Below are positions 6,623 through 15,598 of a stretch of DNA of 64,000 nt, piece after piece. The stretch is from Tritonibacter multivorans (GTDB lineage: Bacteria > Pseudomonadota > Alphaproteobacteria > Rhodobacterales > Rhodobacteraceae). Every line of letters starts with the position of its first letter. Position 1 is the stretch's first letter. Under the pieces are notes generated by a model, which was not told where the DNA came from, searched no databases, and saw only the letters and a list, made by a program, of their open reading frames with translations. The position numbers and the translations under genes were made by a program. The stretch lies in assembly GCF_001458415.1 (NCBI RefSeq), contig NZ_CYSD01000019.1:1-64000 (forward strand). Reading direction: 5' to 3'.

Positions 6623-8904
6623 CGATCCATACGGATGGTGAGGGTGACCTCGCCATCCACGGCCTCGGGCCATTTCAAATCGATCTCGTCGCGCCCCGTG
6701 CCCTGCTCGGTATCTGCATAGGGCATGTGATAGACCGCCGCCCCGCTGGTGTTGCGAATAGCATTTTTGCCCATCACCGCATCGACACCGCGCGCCCAGC
6801 CTTGAAACGGCAGGCGATTGTCCGTGCCAATGCGCCAGGTCGCAGATTTGGAGCTCTGATCGTGGTTGATCCGCAAGGGGTTCATCACATTGGCCGATAC
6901 ATTGTGGAAGGTATTGCCCTCAAAAAACACATCCCGCGTGCGGTTGAAATCAAGGGCGGCAAAAGAAGTATCGACCCGCTCGGCCCGGTCAATATTGTCC
7001 CCCAGCGAGCGGAATTTATTGCCCACCACGCTGAGGCCATTGAGGAAATGGCCCGTGCCATAGGGGCGGATCACAAGATAGCTGAACCACGGTGCCACAT
7101 CGCCCGACAGGAACACATTGTTGGCAACCGACAAGGCCGAGAAGGAGAACCCAGCATCGAAATCCGGTGTCGCGTCATACTCGTTGCTCCATTCGACAAA
7201 ACAATTGTCGATGTAATTGTCACTGATCGTGGTGGAACAGAAGGTCTGCGTCAGCACAATGCCCGCCGAGCGCACCCCCGCCGCAACACTGTCGCCCTGG
7301 AAGAAATGGTTGCCGGTGATGGTGTGGTTCTGCCCCGACAGTATCGCCCAGTGCCGGAACCGCGTGGCGCGATTGTGGCGCAGCTTTACATCATTGCCGT
7401 TCACATTGATCGCAATGGAGGTGCGGTCCGACACATCCAGCGGGTCCTCGTCCGACAGAAACTGGCAATTGTCCACCAACATCCCCTGACAGCCCGTCCC
7501 GATCGAGGTGATCGCCCGGTCCTTGGGTTTGGTGAAGAAGCAGTCGTCAAAGACAAACACCTTGCCCGCAGGCGGCAGTTTCACGGCACTTGCTTCGCCA
7601 TTGCACTGGAACTCCACGCCCGAAATCCCGAATTTCTCCATCGAGGAAAACCCGGTGAAATCCAGCATGTATTTGTTCAGCGTGAAGGTGAAATTCTGGG
7701 TGCCCTCGGCGTCATACAGCGGCGCTGAGAGGGTGATTTCGCTGGTCGCAGTGTTCTTGGACTTCACATAAATCTCGCGCCCCACGCCCGCGCCGGACAC
7801 ACGCGCCCCCACCTGCACAGACGAAATGTTCTGCACGTTTGTCAGGCTGCGGTTGTTGCTGGCCGAATAGGTGGCGCGCTGGGTGACGACCTCGGTGTCC
7901 CAGGCCGATCCGGCCTGCGCGTTGAACTGCCCGTTGCGGATGATCCGGCGGGTGGCGTAACTCGTGCGATTGGGCACGGCGGCCTGCATATCTATTGGCG
8001 CGGTCACCGCGATCATCCGCCCGCCCAGATCCAGCGTGGCGTGGTCGACATTGTTGATCAGCGCCTGAAACGCCTTCTTGAACGCCTCTTCCTCGCTGTC
8101 AAAGGCCGCCGCATAAGGCGGGAAGGAAAAATCCTTGGTCAGCAAGAGGATCGCATCGGTGGGCATCGACAGCCTGCCTTCAAAAATCACCTCATGGGCC
8201 AAGGACAGCGTGTCATTGATCCGATACGTGCCCGCAGGCACCAGAATGCGGCGCCCGTCGGCGGCATCATCTGCGGCCTCGAACGCGGCGTGATCATCGG
8301 TGCTGCCATCCCCCAATGCGCCGAAATCGCGCACATCCACAAGGCTCAGCATGTCCCGCACAAAGACCGAGGTCACATCCCGGATCTCTATATCCTCAAT
8401 CCGCACCACACCGCCCGAAGGGCCGCTCAGATCCAGACCAAAATGCCCGTATTCCGCGTCCAGCCCCCAGGGCATGTCCACTCCACCACGGGTGCCAACG
8501 CCGACAATGGCGGTGACCTCTTCCACCCGGCCATAGGCCGATAGCGTCACCCCTGCCCCGGTGGTTACCACCCCCGACAGCGCATCACCTGCGCTAGTGG
8601 CGGCGAACCCCGCCACCCGCACAGTGGGCAATGCGCCACTCATCGCCTTCAGGCGCACACGGATCTGCAGATAACAACCGGGCTCGATCGGGGTCTGCCC
8701 CATAAAGCGCAGGCGCTGGGTGCTTTCGGTTTTTTGCAGCTCAAGACAGCTGCCAAAGTCGCTGTCGCCTGTCACCAGCGCTGCATCTGCCGCCCCCGCA
8801 TAGGTATCAGAGCCGGGCGTGCCGTCGCCGCGCGACCATACGCCAAGGCCTGCCTCAAAGGCAGGCGGCATCAGTTGCAGACCCTCAGTAATTGCCTTGT
8901 TCAT
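6619..8904 (-). CDS. large right-handed parallel beta-helix protein (pectate-lyase-superfamily-like)
   Basis: 761 residues from the ATG at 8904 (MNKAITEGLQLMPPAF). An N-terminal jelly-roll-like region (about 1-180, with LQIRVRLKAMSG) precedes VRDFGALGDGSTDDHAAFEAA, the start signature of phage-tailspike/pectate-lyase-type beta-helices. A long series of N-x-F/I-type coils follows (VDNCQFLSD, ITGNHFFQGD, ISDNYIDNC, SVANNVFLSGD, VVGNKFRSLGD, FEGNTFHNV). Proteins of this fold bind or cleave polysaccharide. There is no signal peptide, so export would need another route. Similar orphan genes occur in Roseobacter genomes as glycosyl hydrolase family 28-related protein. The longer frame to 8949 is not needed. 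Confidence 0.75.
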   Translation of the reverse strand: MNKAITEGLQLMPPAFEAGLGVWSRGDGTPGSDTYAGAADAALVTGDSDFGSCLELQKTESTQRLRFMGQTPIEPGCYLQIRVRLKAMSGALPTVRVAGFAATSAGDALSGVVTTGAGVTLSAYGRVEEVTAIVGVGTRGGVDMPWGLDAEYGHFGLDLSGPSGGVVRIEDIEIRDVTSVFVRDMLSLVDVRDFGALGDGSTDDHAAFEAADDAADGRRILVPAGTYRINDTLSLAHEVIFEGRLSMPTDAILLLTKDFSFPPYAAAFDSEEEAFKKAFQALINNVDHATLDLGGRMIAVTAPIDMQAAVPNRTSYATRRIIRNGQFNAQAGSAWDTEVVTQRATYSASNNRSLTNVQNISSVQVGARVSGAGVGREIYVKSKNTATSEITLSAPLYDAEGTQNFTFTLNKYMLDFTGFSSMEKFGISGVEFQCNGEASAVKLPPAGKVFVFDDCFFTKPKDRAITSIGTGCQGMLVDNCQFLSDEDPLDVSDRTSIAINVNGNDVKLRHNRATRFRHWAILSGQNHTITGNHFFQGDSVAAGVRSAGIVLTQTFCSTTISDNYIDNCFVEWSNEYDATPDFDAGFSFSALSVANNVFLSGDVAPWFSYLVIRPYGTGHFLNGLSVVGNKFRSLGDNIDRAERVDTSFAALDFNRTRDVFFEGNTFHNVSANVMNPLRINHDQSSKSATWRIGTDNRLPFQGWARGVDAVMGKNAIRNTSGAAVYHMPYADTEQGTGRDEIDLKWPEAVDGEVTLTIRMDR

Positions 8905-9004
8905 CAGAGAACCCCTTTCCCGCGTTCGGATCGGGAAAGAAGCTACCAACCGCGTCTTAAATGCAGCCGATCAGACCGGACGCTGGGGGCGCAACACGTC
9001 CGGT

Positions 9005-9406
9005 TCACACATTGGCTTCCGGCGGGCGCAGCAGCTGTACCGCGTTGATTTTCCAGCCCTCAGGGGTTTCCACCATCTGATAGTCCAGCAGATGCAACCG
9101 CCCCGCCTGATCCAGAACCTCGACCCGTTGCCACAGGTTGCCCGCCACTTCACGTAACGGGCCATAAGTGACCTCGGCCGGGCGCCAGACCATCGGGTAG
9201 CCTTCACGCACCATCAGACCAAAACGTTCCGGGCTGCCAAACAGCCCCTGAATATTGGGCGAGGCAAAGGTGAATGCGCGGTTGAAATCATCCCGCAGAA
9301 ACGCGGCGATCTGCGCGTCAATCACATCCACAATCGGCGCCCGCTGCGCGCTCACTGGCCCAGCCAGAACCAACGCCAACACAGATATCCGCAGCCATGC
9401 CCACAT
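9005..9406 (-). CDS. secreted DUF4864-type protein
   Basis: 133 residues. A signal peptide (MWAWLRISVLALVLAGPVSA) is followed by VDVIDAQIAAFLRDDFNRAF, FASPNIQGLFGSPERFGLMV, and a cystatin/NTF2-like half ending DYQMVETPEGWKINAVQLL, which fits the small periplasmic DUF4864 family. Function is unknown. The ATG at 9406 is chosen because it begins the signal peptide and has AGGAGG 8 bases upstream. It is a single gene between the beta-helix gene and lysS, all on the minus strand but with separating gaps. Confidence 0.75.
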   Translation of the reverse strand: MWAWLRISVLALVLAGPVSAQRAPIVDVIDAQIAAFLRDDFNRAFTFASPNIQGLFGSPERFGLMVREGYPMVWRPAEVTYGPLREVAGNLWQRVEVLDQAGRLHLLDYQMVETPEGWKINAVQLLRPPEANV

Positions 9407-9745
9407 CCTGCAATCCTCCTGTCGCCTCTCTTGCGACCTAGCGCGCAAGGTGACCCGGTCAAAAGCTTTGCTTCGGAGCCGCCCATCGCCTGCGCCCCAA
9501 AGGCCGGACGAGGAAGACAGCTGCCAGCGCAATTGCGGAGGCTCCGCGCCGATCAGGCGTGGAAACCGTCATTGGGCTTGCCGCTGGCTGACGGTCCGGC
9601 AAGCAGGGGATCAGGCGATGGGGGACTTCGCAAGCTTTGCTTTGGTGAGCCCGGAGCTGACCTTTCTCGGCTGCCCCCTGCCCCGGCCACCACAAAAAGG
9701 GGCCCCCAGTTGGGAGCCCCTCTCAAAAATCTTTCGCAGCCAGCC
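9407..9745. other. 339-bp intergenic region, no gene supported
   Basis: This stretch holds the promoter region of the DUF4864-type gene and, at 9694-9721, the terminator of lysS. A minus-strand frame at 9459-9695 is open but has no coding-like composition or ribosome site, and I reject it. Nothing else was recognised. Confidence 0.6.
9694..9721 (-). terminator. intrinsic terminator of lysS
   Basis: On the minus strand AGGGGCTCCCAACTGGGGGCCCCT folds into a GC-rich stem followed directly by TTTTT (complement of 9694-9698). It lies 25 bases past the lysS stop. Confidence 0.85.
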
Positions 9746-11389
9746 TTAGCCCAGCTCGCCCGCCAGACCTTTCTCGATCAGATTGATGGTTTCGTCCACG
9801 CCATAAAGCGCGATAAAGCCACCAAACCGCGGGCCTTGGGACGCCCCCAAGAGCACCTCATAGATCGCGGTGAACCAGGCGCGCAGCGGCTCGAACCCGT
9901 GGATCTTGCCAATGGCAAAGACGACGGACTGCAGGAATTCCTCGGAGGCAAAATCCGCCTCGGGCAGCGGGTCTTCATTGCCGACGATTTCGTTCTTCTT
10001 GGCAATCGCGGCCAGCGCGGCCTCGGGGCTGCGCAGCGCATCTGCCAGATCGGCAAGTGCAGCGCGCTCCTGATCACTCGGTGCGCGGAAGGTTTTGGTC
10101 GGTTTGACCTTGTCGTTGAAATACGCCACGGCAAAGCCTGCGGCCTTGTCCATCCCCGGATGGCTCTCAGCCGTCGCATCAGGCGCGTATTTGTTGATGA
10201 AACCCCACATGGTTGCCTTGTCCTCAGCACTGGAGGCAGACGCCAGGTTCAGCAGCATGGAGAAGGGCACCACCATATCCGATGCAGGCACGTTCCCGCC
10301 GTGAATGTGCCAGACCGGGTTGTTCAGGCGCGCTTTGGCGTCTTGGCCCGCATAGGCGCGCAGCTGCTGGTGGTATTCATCCACCGCCTTGGGGATCACA
10401 TCGAAATGCATCCGCTTGGCGGTTTTGGGCTTCTGGTACATGAAGTACGACAGGCTCTCGGTCGAGGCATAGGTCAACCATTCGTCAATCGACACGCCAT
10501 TGCCCGAAGATTTGGAGATCTTCTGGCCGTTCTCATCCAAGAACAGCTCATAGGAGAAATGCTCGGGCTGACGGCCACCAAGGGCGCGGCAGATCGCGTC
10601 ATAGATCTTCTCGTTGGTGGCATGTTCCTTGCCATACATCTCGAAATCAACGCCAAGGGCCGCCCAACGCGCGCCAAAGTCCGGCTTCCACTGCAGTTTC
10701 ACATTGCCGCCGGTCACGGGAAGGGTCAGCTCATTGCCGTCCTCATCGTCAAAGGTGACGGTATAGGTTTCGGCGCAGACCTTTTTCATCGGCACGTACA
10801 GCACGCGGCCGGTTTCCGGGTGGATCGGCAGGAAGATCGAATAAGTCGCCGCGCGCTCTTCGCGCAGGGACTTCAGCATGATCTTCATGATCTCGTCATA
10901 GCGGTCGACGGCGAGCTTCAGGATCGCGTCGAACTGGCCGGATTTGTAGAATTCCTTGGCGGAATAGAACTCATACTCGAACCCAAAGGTATCCAGGAAC
11001 CGGCGCAGCATGGCGTTGTTGTGCTCACCAAAGCTGTCATGGGTGCCAAAGGGATCCGGCACCGAGGTCAGCGGGCGCTGCAGGTGTTCTTCCAGCGCTT
11101 CAGGGTTCGGCACATTCGACGGCACCTTGCGCAGACCATCGAGGTCATCGGAGAAGCAGATCAGCTTGGTCGGAATGTCCGAGATCTCCTCGAAGGCGCG
11201 CTTGACCATCGTGGTCCGCGCCACTTCGCCAAAAGTGCCGATATGCGGCAGGCCCGAGGGGCCATAGCCCGTTTCAAACAGCACATAGCCCTTCTCCGGC
11301 GCGCCTTTGGCGTAACGTTTGGCGATGCGACGTGCTTCTTCAAACGGCCAGGCTTTGCTCTTCAGAGCTTCTTCGCGCAGATCAGACAT
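9746..11389 (-). CDS. lysS: lysine--tRNA ligase, class I (archaeal type)
   Basis: 547 residues. This is the class I LysRS found in archaea, spirochaetes and many alphaproteobacteria in place of the class II enzyme. The Rossmann ATP site has the HIGH variant PHIGTFGEV and the KMSKS loop is [23 protein letters not shown] and the zinc-free linker with [26 protein letters not shown] are family hallmarks. It charges tRNA-Lys with lysine using ATP. The start at 11389 (MSDLREEAL) is preferred over the longer frame to 11458, with GGAG 7 bases upstream. The gene is followed by a strong terminator and appears monocistronic. Some annotations call this gene lysK. Confidence 0.95.
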   Translation of the reverse strand: MSDLREEALKSKAWPFEEARRIAKRYAKGAPEKGYVLFETGYGPSGLPHIGTFGEVARTTMVKRAFEEISDIPTKLICFSDDLDGLRKVPSNVPNPEALEEHLQRPLTSVPDPFGTHDSFGEHNNAMLRRFLDTFGFEYEFYSAKEFYKSGQFDAILKLAVDRYDEIMKIMLKSLREERAATYSIFLPIHPETGRVLYVPMKKVCAETYTVTFDDEDGNELTLPVTGGNVKLQWKPDFGARWAALGVDFEMYGKEHATNEKIYDAICRALGGRQPEHFSYELFLDENGQKISKSSGNGVSIDEWLTYASTESLSYFMYQKPKTAKRMHFDVIPKAVDEYHQQLRAYAGQDAKARLNNPVWHIHGGNVPASDMVVPFSMLLNLASASSAEDKATMWGFINKYAPDATAESHPGMDKAAGFAVAYFNDKVKPTKTFRAPSDQERAALADLADALRSPEAALAAIAKKNEIVGNEDPLPEADFASEEFLQSVVFAIGKIHGFEPLRAWFTAIYEVLLGASQGPRFGGFIALYGVDETINLIEKGLAGELG

Positions 11390-11550
11390 GGGTGTACTCC
11401 GGGCGGTGTCTTTGGGTGATAGGAATAAGGGCGCGCACAACGGCGCGCGCCGACGCATCCCTCTATGGTATCGGGGACGTCAGAGTCAACATGGCGCGGT
11501 CTTTGGACGGGTCGGAAAGCGCAACGTGGGCCACAACCAAGCGCGCAGGT

Positions 11551-12351
11551 TTATTCGCGCCAGACCTCTTCGATCCAGCGCGCCGGGCGCAGATAGCGTC
11601 GATAGGCCGAAAACTTTGCCCGTGCCTTCCAGCAGCGTTTGATATGTGCCCAGGGACCGACAACGGCTTCGTCCTTGTGCCAGCGCCCGGCAATGGCATC
11701 GGTCGGGTTAAGGGAGCCCGCAAAGATGACCACTTTTGCGTCGCCACCGGGGCGCTTTGGCGTCACGAAATAGTTCATCGGGAACCGGGGCAGGCATTGG
11801 ATGCGGAAATGGCGCACCCAGGCGCGCGGCCAGAACTTGATCCCGCCGGGGGCGTTCTTGGTCACAAAATGCTGCTCGAACCGGTACTTATCCGCCACGC
11901 CCTGTGGATCGGCGGCATAGATTTCGAGGATCGGCGCTAGTTTCCCCACCGGGAAGCGATAAAGCGACGTCTGACCCAGCCGGTGAAACGGCTTGGCCGC
12001 ATTATGCGCCAGCACGACATCATCCGGGTCACCAAAGTCAAAAAACGGATCAAGCGAGCTGACAATGGCCACATCAAGGTCAATAAACAGCACCGGCCCC
12101 TCGAGCCCGCCAAGCCCGGTTTCCCAAAGCCGCGACTTGCCCCATTTGCCAATGGTGCGTTCGGGATGGGCGCCGCGCAGGTCTGGCAGGGGTTTGCACT
12201 CCACCGCCTCATGCACGCCTTCGGTCACATCGGTGAAGCAGACAAAGCGGAACGGCGGGGTGATATTGCGCGCAACCATCCCATACAGGCGGTTGATATA
12301 AGCAGCGCCGTATCTGGTGCCCCAATTGATGCAGATCACTTGCTTGGTCAT
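11551..12351 (-). CDS. GT8-like/DxD glycosyltransferase
   Basis: 266 residues beginning MTKQVICINWGTRYGAAYIN. The GT-A-type features are an N-terminal nucleotide-binding strand-helix, then VLFIDLDVAIVSSLDPFF, where DLD is the DxD metal/nucleotide-sugar site, and FAGSLNPTDAI near the C-terminus. No membrane segment or signal is present, so it probably acts in the cytoplasm on lipopolysaccharide, capsule or glycan precursors. No other polysaccharide genes are adjacent, so the acceptor is unknown. The 161-bp gap upstream to lysS holds no recognised feature. Confidence 0.7.
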   Translation of the reverse strand: MTKQVICINWGTRYGAAYINRLYGMVARNITPPFRFVCFTDVTEGVHEAVECKPLPDLRGAHPERTIGKWGKSRLWETGLGGLEGPVLFIDLDVAIVSSLDPFFDFGDPDDVVLAHNAAKPFHRLGQTSLYRFPVGKLAPILEIYAADPQGVADKYRFEQHFVTKNAPGGIKFWPRAWVRHFRIQCLPRFPMNYFVTPKRPGGDAKVVIFAGSLNPTDAIAGRWHKDEAVVGPWAHIKRCWKARAKFSAYRRYLRPARWIEEVWRE

Positions 12352-12550
12352 ATTGCTCTCTCGGCTCCGGCCATCGTCCGTGCCTCTCTTAACCGCAATG
12401 ACTTACTGGGGCAAAGGCTACTTCACAACCCATTCATCCGCTGCGTGAAAATTCGGGACGGCACCATCGCTTGTGTTGAAGGCGGGCCCGGCTGCGCCTA
12501 TGTTCGGTGCGACAGACCAAGAGGTCGCGAAAGCAGTGAGGAATACCCCG

Positions 12551-12973
12551 ATGAGCGAAGAGACCAACCAGCTCTTGACCCCGCAGGATTGCCTGGTCGC
12601 CCTGATGGTGGCGGTCTCCGCCTCGGACGAGACCATCCGCACCGCGGAACTGGTGAAAATTCAAAACGCCGTAAACATGCTGCCGGTCTTTGCCGAATAT
12701 GACGCCGACCGCACCAATATGGTCAGCCAGATGGTCTATGATTTCTTTGAGCAGGAAGATGGGCTCGACGCGCTGTTTGGCGTGGTGCGCGACGTGCTGC
12801 CCGCGCGCCTGAGCGAGACCGCATATGCGCTGGCCTGCGATGTGGCCGCCGCCGACGGATCACTGGCCGAGACCGAGCTGCGCCTGCTGGAAGAAATCCG
12901 CTACGAGCTGAACATCGACCGCCTGCACGCAGCCGCCATCGAACGCGGGGCCCGCGCGCGTCACATGGTCTGA
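12551..12973 (+). CDS. TerB-like (tellurite resistance family) protein
   Basis: 140 residues starting MSEETNQLLTPQDCLVALMV, all-helical, with the TerB pattern of acidic metal-binding helices: SASDETIRTAELVKIQ (motif S/D-x-x-x-x-x-x-E) and, in the second half, ACDVAAADGSLAETELRLLE. Stand-alone TerB-domain proteins of this size are common in alphaproteobacteria and are thought to act as metal-sensing or membrane-associated scaffolds. No ter operon surrounds it, so a direct role in tellurite resistance is not supported. The ATG at 12551 has GAGGA 8 bases upstream. Confidence 0.75.
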   Translation: MSEETNQLLTPQDCLVALMVAVSASDETIRTAELVKIQNAVNMLPVFAEYDADRTNMVSQMVYDFFEQEDGLDALFGVVRDVLPARLSETAYALACDVAAADGSLAETELRLLEEIRYELNIDRLHAAAIERGARARHMV

Positions 12974-13181
12974 TCACAGGGTCTGGCAATATGTCGAAAG
13001 GTCATGTCACGGCCCCCGGGGAGGCGCGGGATCTGCCCCTCCCTTTTGCGCCACTTTGATGTGACGCATAACGACAGCCATTTGCGCGTTTACGACTCCT
13101 TATTTTGATCCTGCTTTTATGCTGCCACACAGAGGAGACATCCCTGTGGTGTCCAGTGGATCAGGTAGGAGTGATTTCCAC

Positions 13182-14252
13182 ATGAATACTCAATTGCGCG
13201 GTGCTTTCACCGCCCGCATCCTTGCGTCTGTCGCAGGGAGCTTTCTTTTCGCAACCCAAGCCATGGCAATCAATATCGCCTTTATCAATCCCGGCGGTGA
13301 CACCGGGTTCTGGGGCAATGTCAGCGGCACCATGCAGGCCGCTGCGGATGATTTTGGCCACGGGCTTGAAATCATCCACACCAATCGCGACCGCGCGGCC
13401 ATGCAGACGGCGGCCAAGGATCTCGCCAGCCGCCCCACCCCGCCCGATTACGTGATCATCGTGAACGAGATCAAACAGGGCAAAAAGGCCTATGCCACCC
13501 TCAGCCAGGCAGGCATCAAGGTGATGTTCCTGCTCAATCAGCTGAGCGAGGCCGAACGGAAAGGCCTCAACACCGACAATCTGGTGGGCGGCCTTAGCCC
13601 CGACAATGAAATCGCAGGCTATGAGATGGCGAAATCCCTGATCCAAGCGGCGCGTGCGGCGGGCAAGGACGAGGACGGTGTGCAGATCATGGCGCTGCTT
13701 GGCGATCTGGCCACCCCGGCCGCGGTGGAGCGCACGGCGGGCATGGAACGCGCCATTGAAGAGGCGGCAGATGTTTCGCTGGTGCGCGCCATGTCGGTGA
13801 ACTGGGATGCCGAAGAGGCCGCCAACCGCACCCGCAAATTCCTGCAGAAGAACCGCGCTGACGCCATCTGGAGCGCCAATGACCCGATCTCCTTTGCGGC
13901 CCAGTCCGAGGCCGAGGCCGCTGGGCTGCAGGCCGGACAGGACGTGTTTTTTGCCGGTCTGAACTGGTCGCGCCCCGCGCTCGAGGCGGTGCAAGACGGG
14001 CGTATGACCATGACCCATGGCGGTCATTTCTTTGCAGGCGCCTGGTCGGTTGTGCTGCTGAATGATCTGGCCGGGACTGACAGCCTGGGCGCGGTCGATT
14101 TCCCGATGTCGGCGGTGACCGGCGCAAATGTTGATCTGTTCCTCGACCGTCTGGGCGATGGCGACTGGCAGAAGATCGACTTTACCCGCTTTGCATCCCC
14201 TGACGGGGCCTATGATTTTTCTGCACAGGCCATTCTTGATGCGGCGCAGTAG
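13182..14252 (+). CDS. periplasmic sugar-binding protein (Peripla_BP type), orphan
   Basis: 356 residues with a signal peptide (cleavage after QAMA near residue 28). The mature N-terminus INIAFINPGGDTGFWGNVSG is typical of the pentose/hexose-binding LacI-type periplasmic fold; the segments IIVNEIKQGKKA, LVGGLSPDNEIAGYEMAKSL and ADAIWSANDPISFAA line the hinge and ligand cleft. No ABC ATPase or permease gene is adjacent (the tau-type operon downstream is convergent and belongs to another class). It may therefore feed a distant transporter or act as the sensory component of a signalling pair. TAGGAG precedes the ATG. A bidirectional terminator follows. Confidence 0.8.
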   Translation: MNTQLRGAFTARILASVAGSFLFATQAMAINIAFINPGGDTGFWGNVSGTMQAAADDFGHGLEIIHTNRDRAAMQTAAKDLASRPTPPDYVIIVNEIKQGKKAYATLSQAGIKVMFLLNQLSEAERKGLNTDNLVGGLSPDNEIAGYEMAKSLIQAARAAGKDEDGVQIMALLGDLATPAAVERTAGMERAIEEAADVSLVRAMSVNWDAEEAANRTRKFLQKNRADAIWSANDPISFAAQSEAEAAGLQAGQDVFFAGLNWSRPALEAVQDGRMTMTHGGHFFAGAWSVVLLNDLAGTDSLGAVDFPMSAVTGANVDLFLDRLGDGDWQKIDFTRFASPDGAYDFSAQAILDAAQ

Positions 14253-14285
14253 ATAGGCGCAGTAGATACCTGCCCTGAAACAAAA

Positions 14286-14314
14286 AAAGGCCGCAGCGCT
14301 GTGCTGCGGCCTTT
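14286..14314. terminator. bidirectional hairpin terminator
   Basis: AAAGGCCGCAGC (14286-14297) and GCTGCGGCCTTT (14303-14314) form a perfect 12-bp stem with a 5-nt loop. A-runs on the left and TTTT on the right serve both converging genes, the sugar-binding protein on the plus strand and the tauC-like permease on the minus strand. Confidence 0.9.
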
Positions 14315-14335
14315 TGCATTTTGCTGCCGGTCCAA

Positions 14336-15598
14336 TCAGGAGCGGCCTTTCCACGGCACCAGATAGGTCTCGGCGCGGCGCATCAGGATGTCGATGCCAT
14401 AGCCGATCACACCAATCAGGATGATGCCCATGATCACAATATCGGTCAGCTGGAACTTGGAGGCGGCAATGATCATCATGCCCGCGCCCTTCTGTGCCGC
14501 AACCAGTTCGGCCGCAACCACAGTGCCCCAACAGACGCCCATCGCAACCCGCGCACCGGTGAAGATCTCCGGCAGAGAGTTCGGCACGATGACATAGCGC
14601 AGGATCTGCGCCTTGCTTGCGCCCAGCGAGTAAGCGGCGTGGACCTTGGTGATGTTCACACCAGACACACCCGCACGCGCCGCAATGGTCATGATCCACA
14701 GCGCCGCAAGGAACAGCAGGACCACCTTGCCGGTTTCCCAGATGCCGAACCAGATGATGACCAGCGGGATCAGCGCCAGCGGCGGCACCGGGCGCATGAA
14801 TTCCACGATCGGATCAAACCAACCGCGCACCCAGGAGGACAGACCCATGGCATAGCCAAGCGGAATACCGATCAGAGAGCCCAGCGCAAAACCCGCCAGA
14901 ACCCGCAGCAGCGAAGAGCCAAGGTGCTGCCAGAGGGTGAAGTTCTGATAGCCCTCGGTTGCGATTTCAATAAAGCGGGACACCACAGCTTCGGGCGACG
15001 GCAGCCAGATCGGCTCCATCTGGAAGCCTTTGGCAGGCGCAAAGCTGAGCGAGCCACGGCGCGACATGGTCACCGCGCCATTGGGCACTTTGACCGTTTC
15101 GCCCGGCACAAGCGCCTGACCTTCCACAGCGGTGACCGTGACGCCTTCGCCGTCATTGCCCGCCGCCTTGATCAGCACCGACCGATAGGCCGCCACTTTG
15201 GCCGCATCATCCTGCGCAAAGCCACTGGCTGCGCCCACCTCGGGCACCTCGGCATCTTCGCCGAAGGCATGGACACGCACATGCACAGTGGCATCCGCCG
15301 TCTGACCACCGGCATCGGTGGCGGTGTAGGTAAAGCTGGTGTCACCTTCAAACGGGCCCGGCACATGGACCGGCACCACTTTGGAGCCCGTGAACGCGCC
15401 CCAGATCAGGAAAATCACCAGAACCGAAATCACCGACGCCGCGCGGTTCGGGGTAATGGCGCTTTCGTCGCCAAAGGTCACCGTTTTCAGCGAGGTATAG
15501 TTCACCCCGGACGCGCGACGCGTCTGGATAAAGTTGACCACCAGATAGGCGCCAAAGAACAGCGCCGCATAGGCCAGAAGGATCATAAAACCGGTCAT
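14336..15598 (-). CDS. tauC: TauC-like ABC permease with an Ig/cadherin-like extracytoplasmic insertion
   Basis: 420 residues, against about 270-280 for ordinary TauC/SsuC. The C-terminal half (from about 198, WLPSPEAVVSRFIEIA, to the end) is a standard BPD_transp_1 permease with the EAA loop ASKAQILRYVIVPNSLPEIF. In front of it are an extra N-terminal membrane segment (about 4-23), the expected TM (about 53-70) and then an insertion at about 72-197. The insertion has GDTSFTYTATDAGGQTADAT and VTAVEGQALVPGETVKVPNG, phrases reminiscent of cadherin/Ig-like repeats. It should face the periplasm. Its start overlaps the stop of the ATPase gene by 4 bases (ATGA), so it is last in the A-B-C operon. 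Confidence 0.8.
   Translation of the reverse strand: MTGFMILLAYAALFFGAYLVVNFIQTRRASGVNYTSLKTVTFGDESAITPNRAASVISVLVIFLIWGAFTGSKVVPVHVPGPFEGDTSFTYTATDAGGQTADATVHVRVHAFGEDAEVPEVGAASGFAQDDAAKVAAYRSVLIKAAGNDGEGVTVTAVEGQALVPGETVKVPNGAVTMSRRGSLSFAPAKGFQMEPIWLPSPEAVVSRFIEIATEGYQNFTLWQHLGSSLLRVLAGFALGSLIGIPLGYAMGLSSWVRGWFDPIVEFMRPVPPLALIPLVIIWFGIWETGKVVLLFLAALWIMTIAARAGVSGVNITKVHAAYSLGASKAQILRYVIVPNSLPEIFTGARVAMGVCWGTVVAAELVAAQKGAGMMIIAASKFQLTDIVIMGIILIGVIGYGIDILMRRAETYLVPWKGRS

Noticed and set aside
6247-7728. 493-codon plus-strand frame across the PPOx and beta-helix genes
   Set aside because: It crosses two genes with clear family features; the translation has no domain and shadow-like composition.
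9459-9695. 78-codon minus-strand frame between lysS and the DUF4864-type gene
   Set aside because: No ribosome site, low-complexity Arg/Ala/Pro composition and overlap with the lysS terminator region.
9431-11419. 662-codon plus-strand frame antisense to lysS
   Set aside because: lysS is unambiguous on the minus strand; the plus frame is a high-GC shadow.
12974-13060. GGGGAGG...CCCCTCCC after the TerB-like gene as a terminator
   Set aside because: The arms do not pair well beyond five bases and the T-run is not adjacent; too weak to list.
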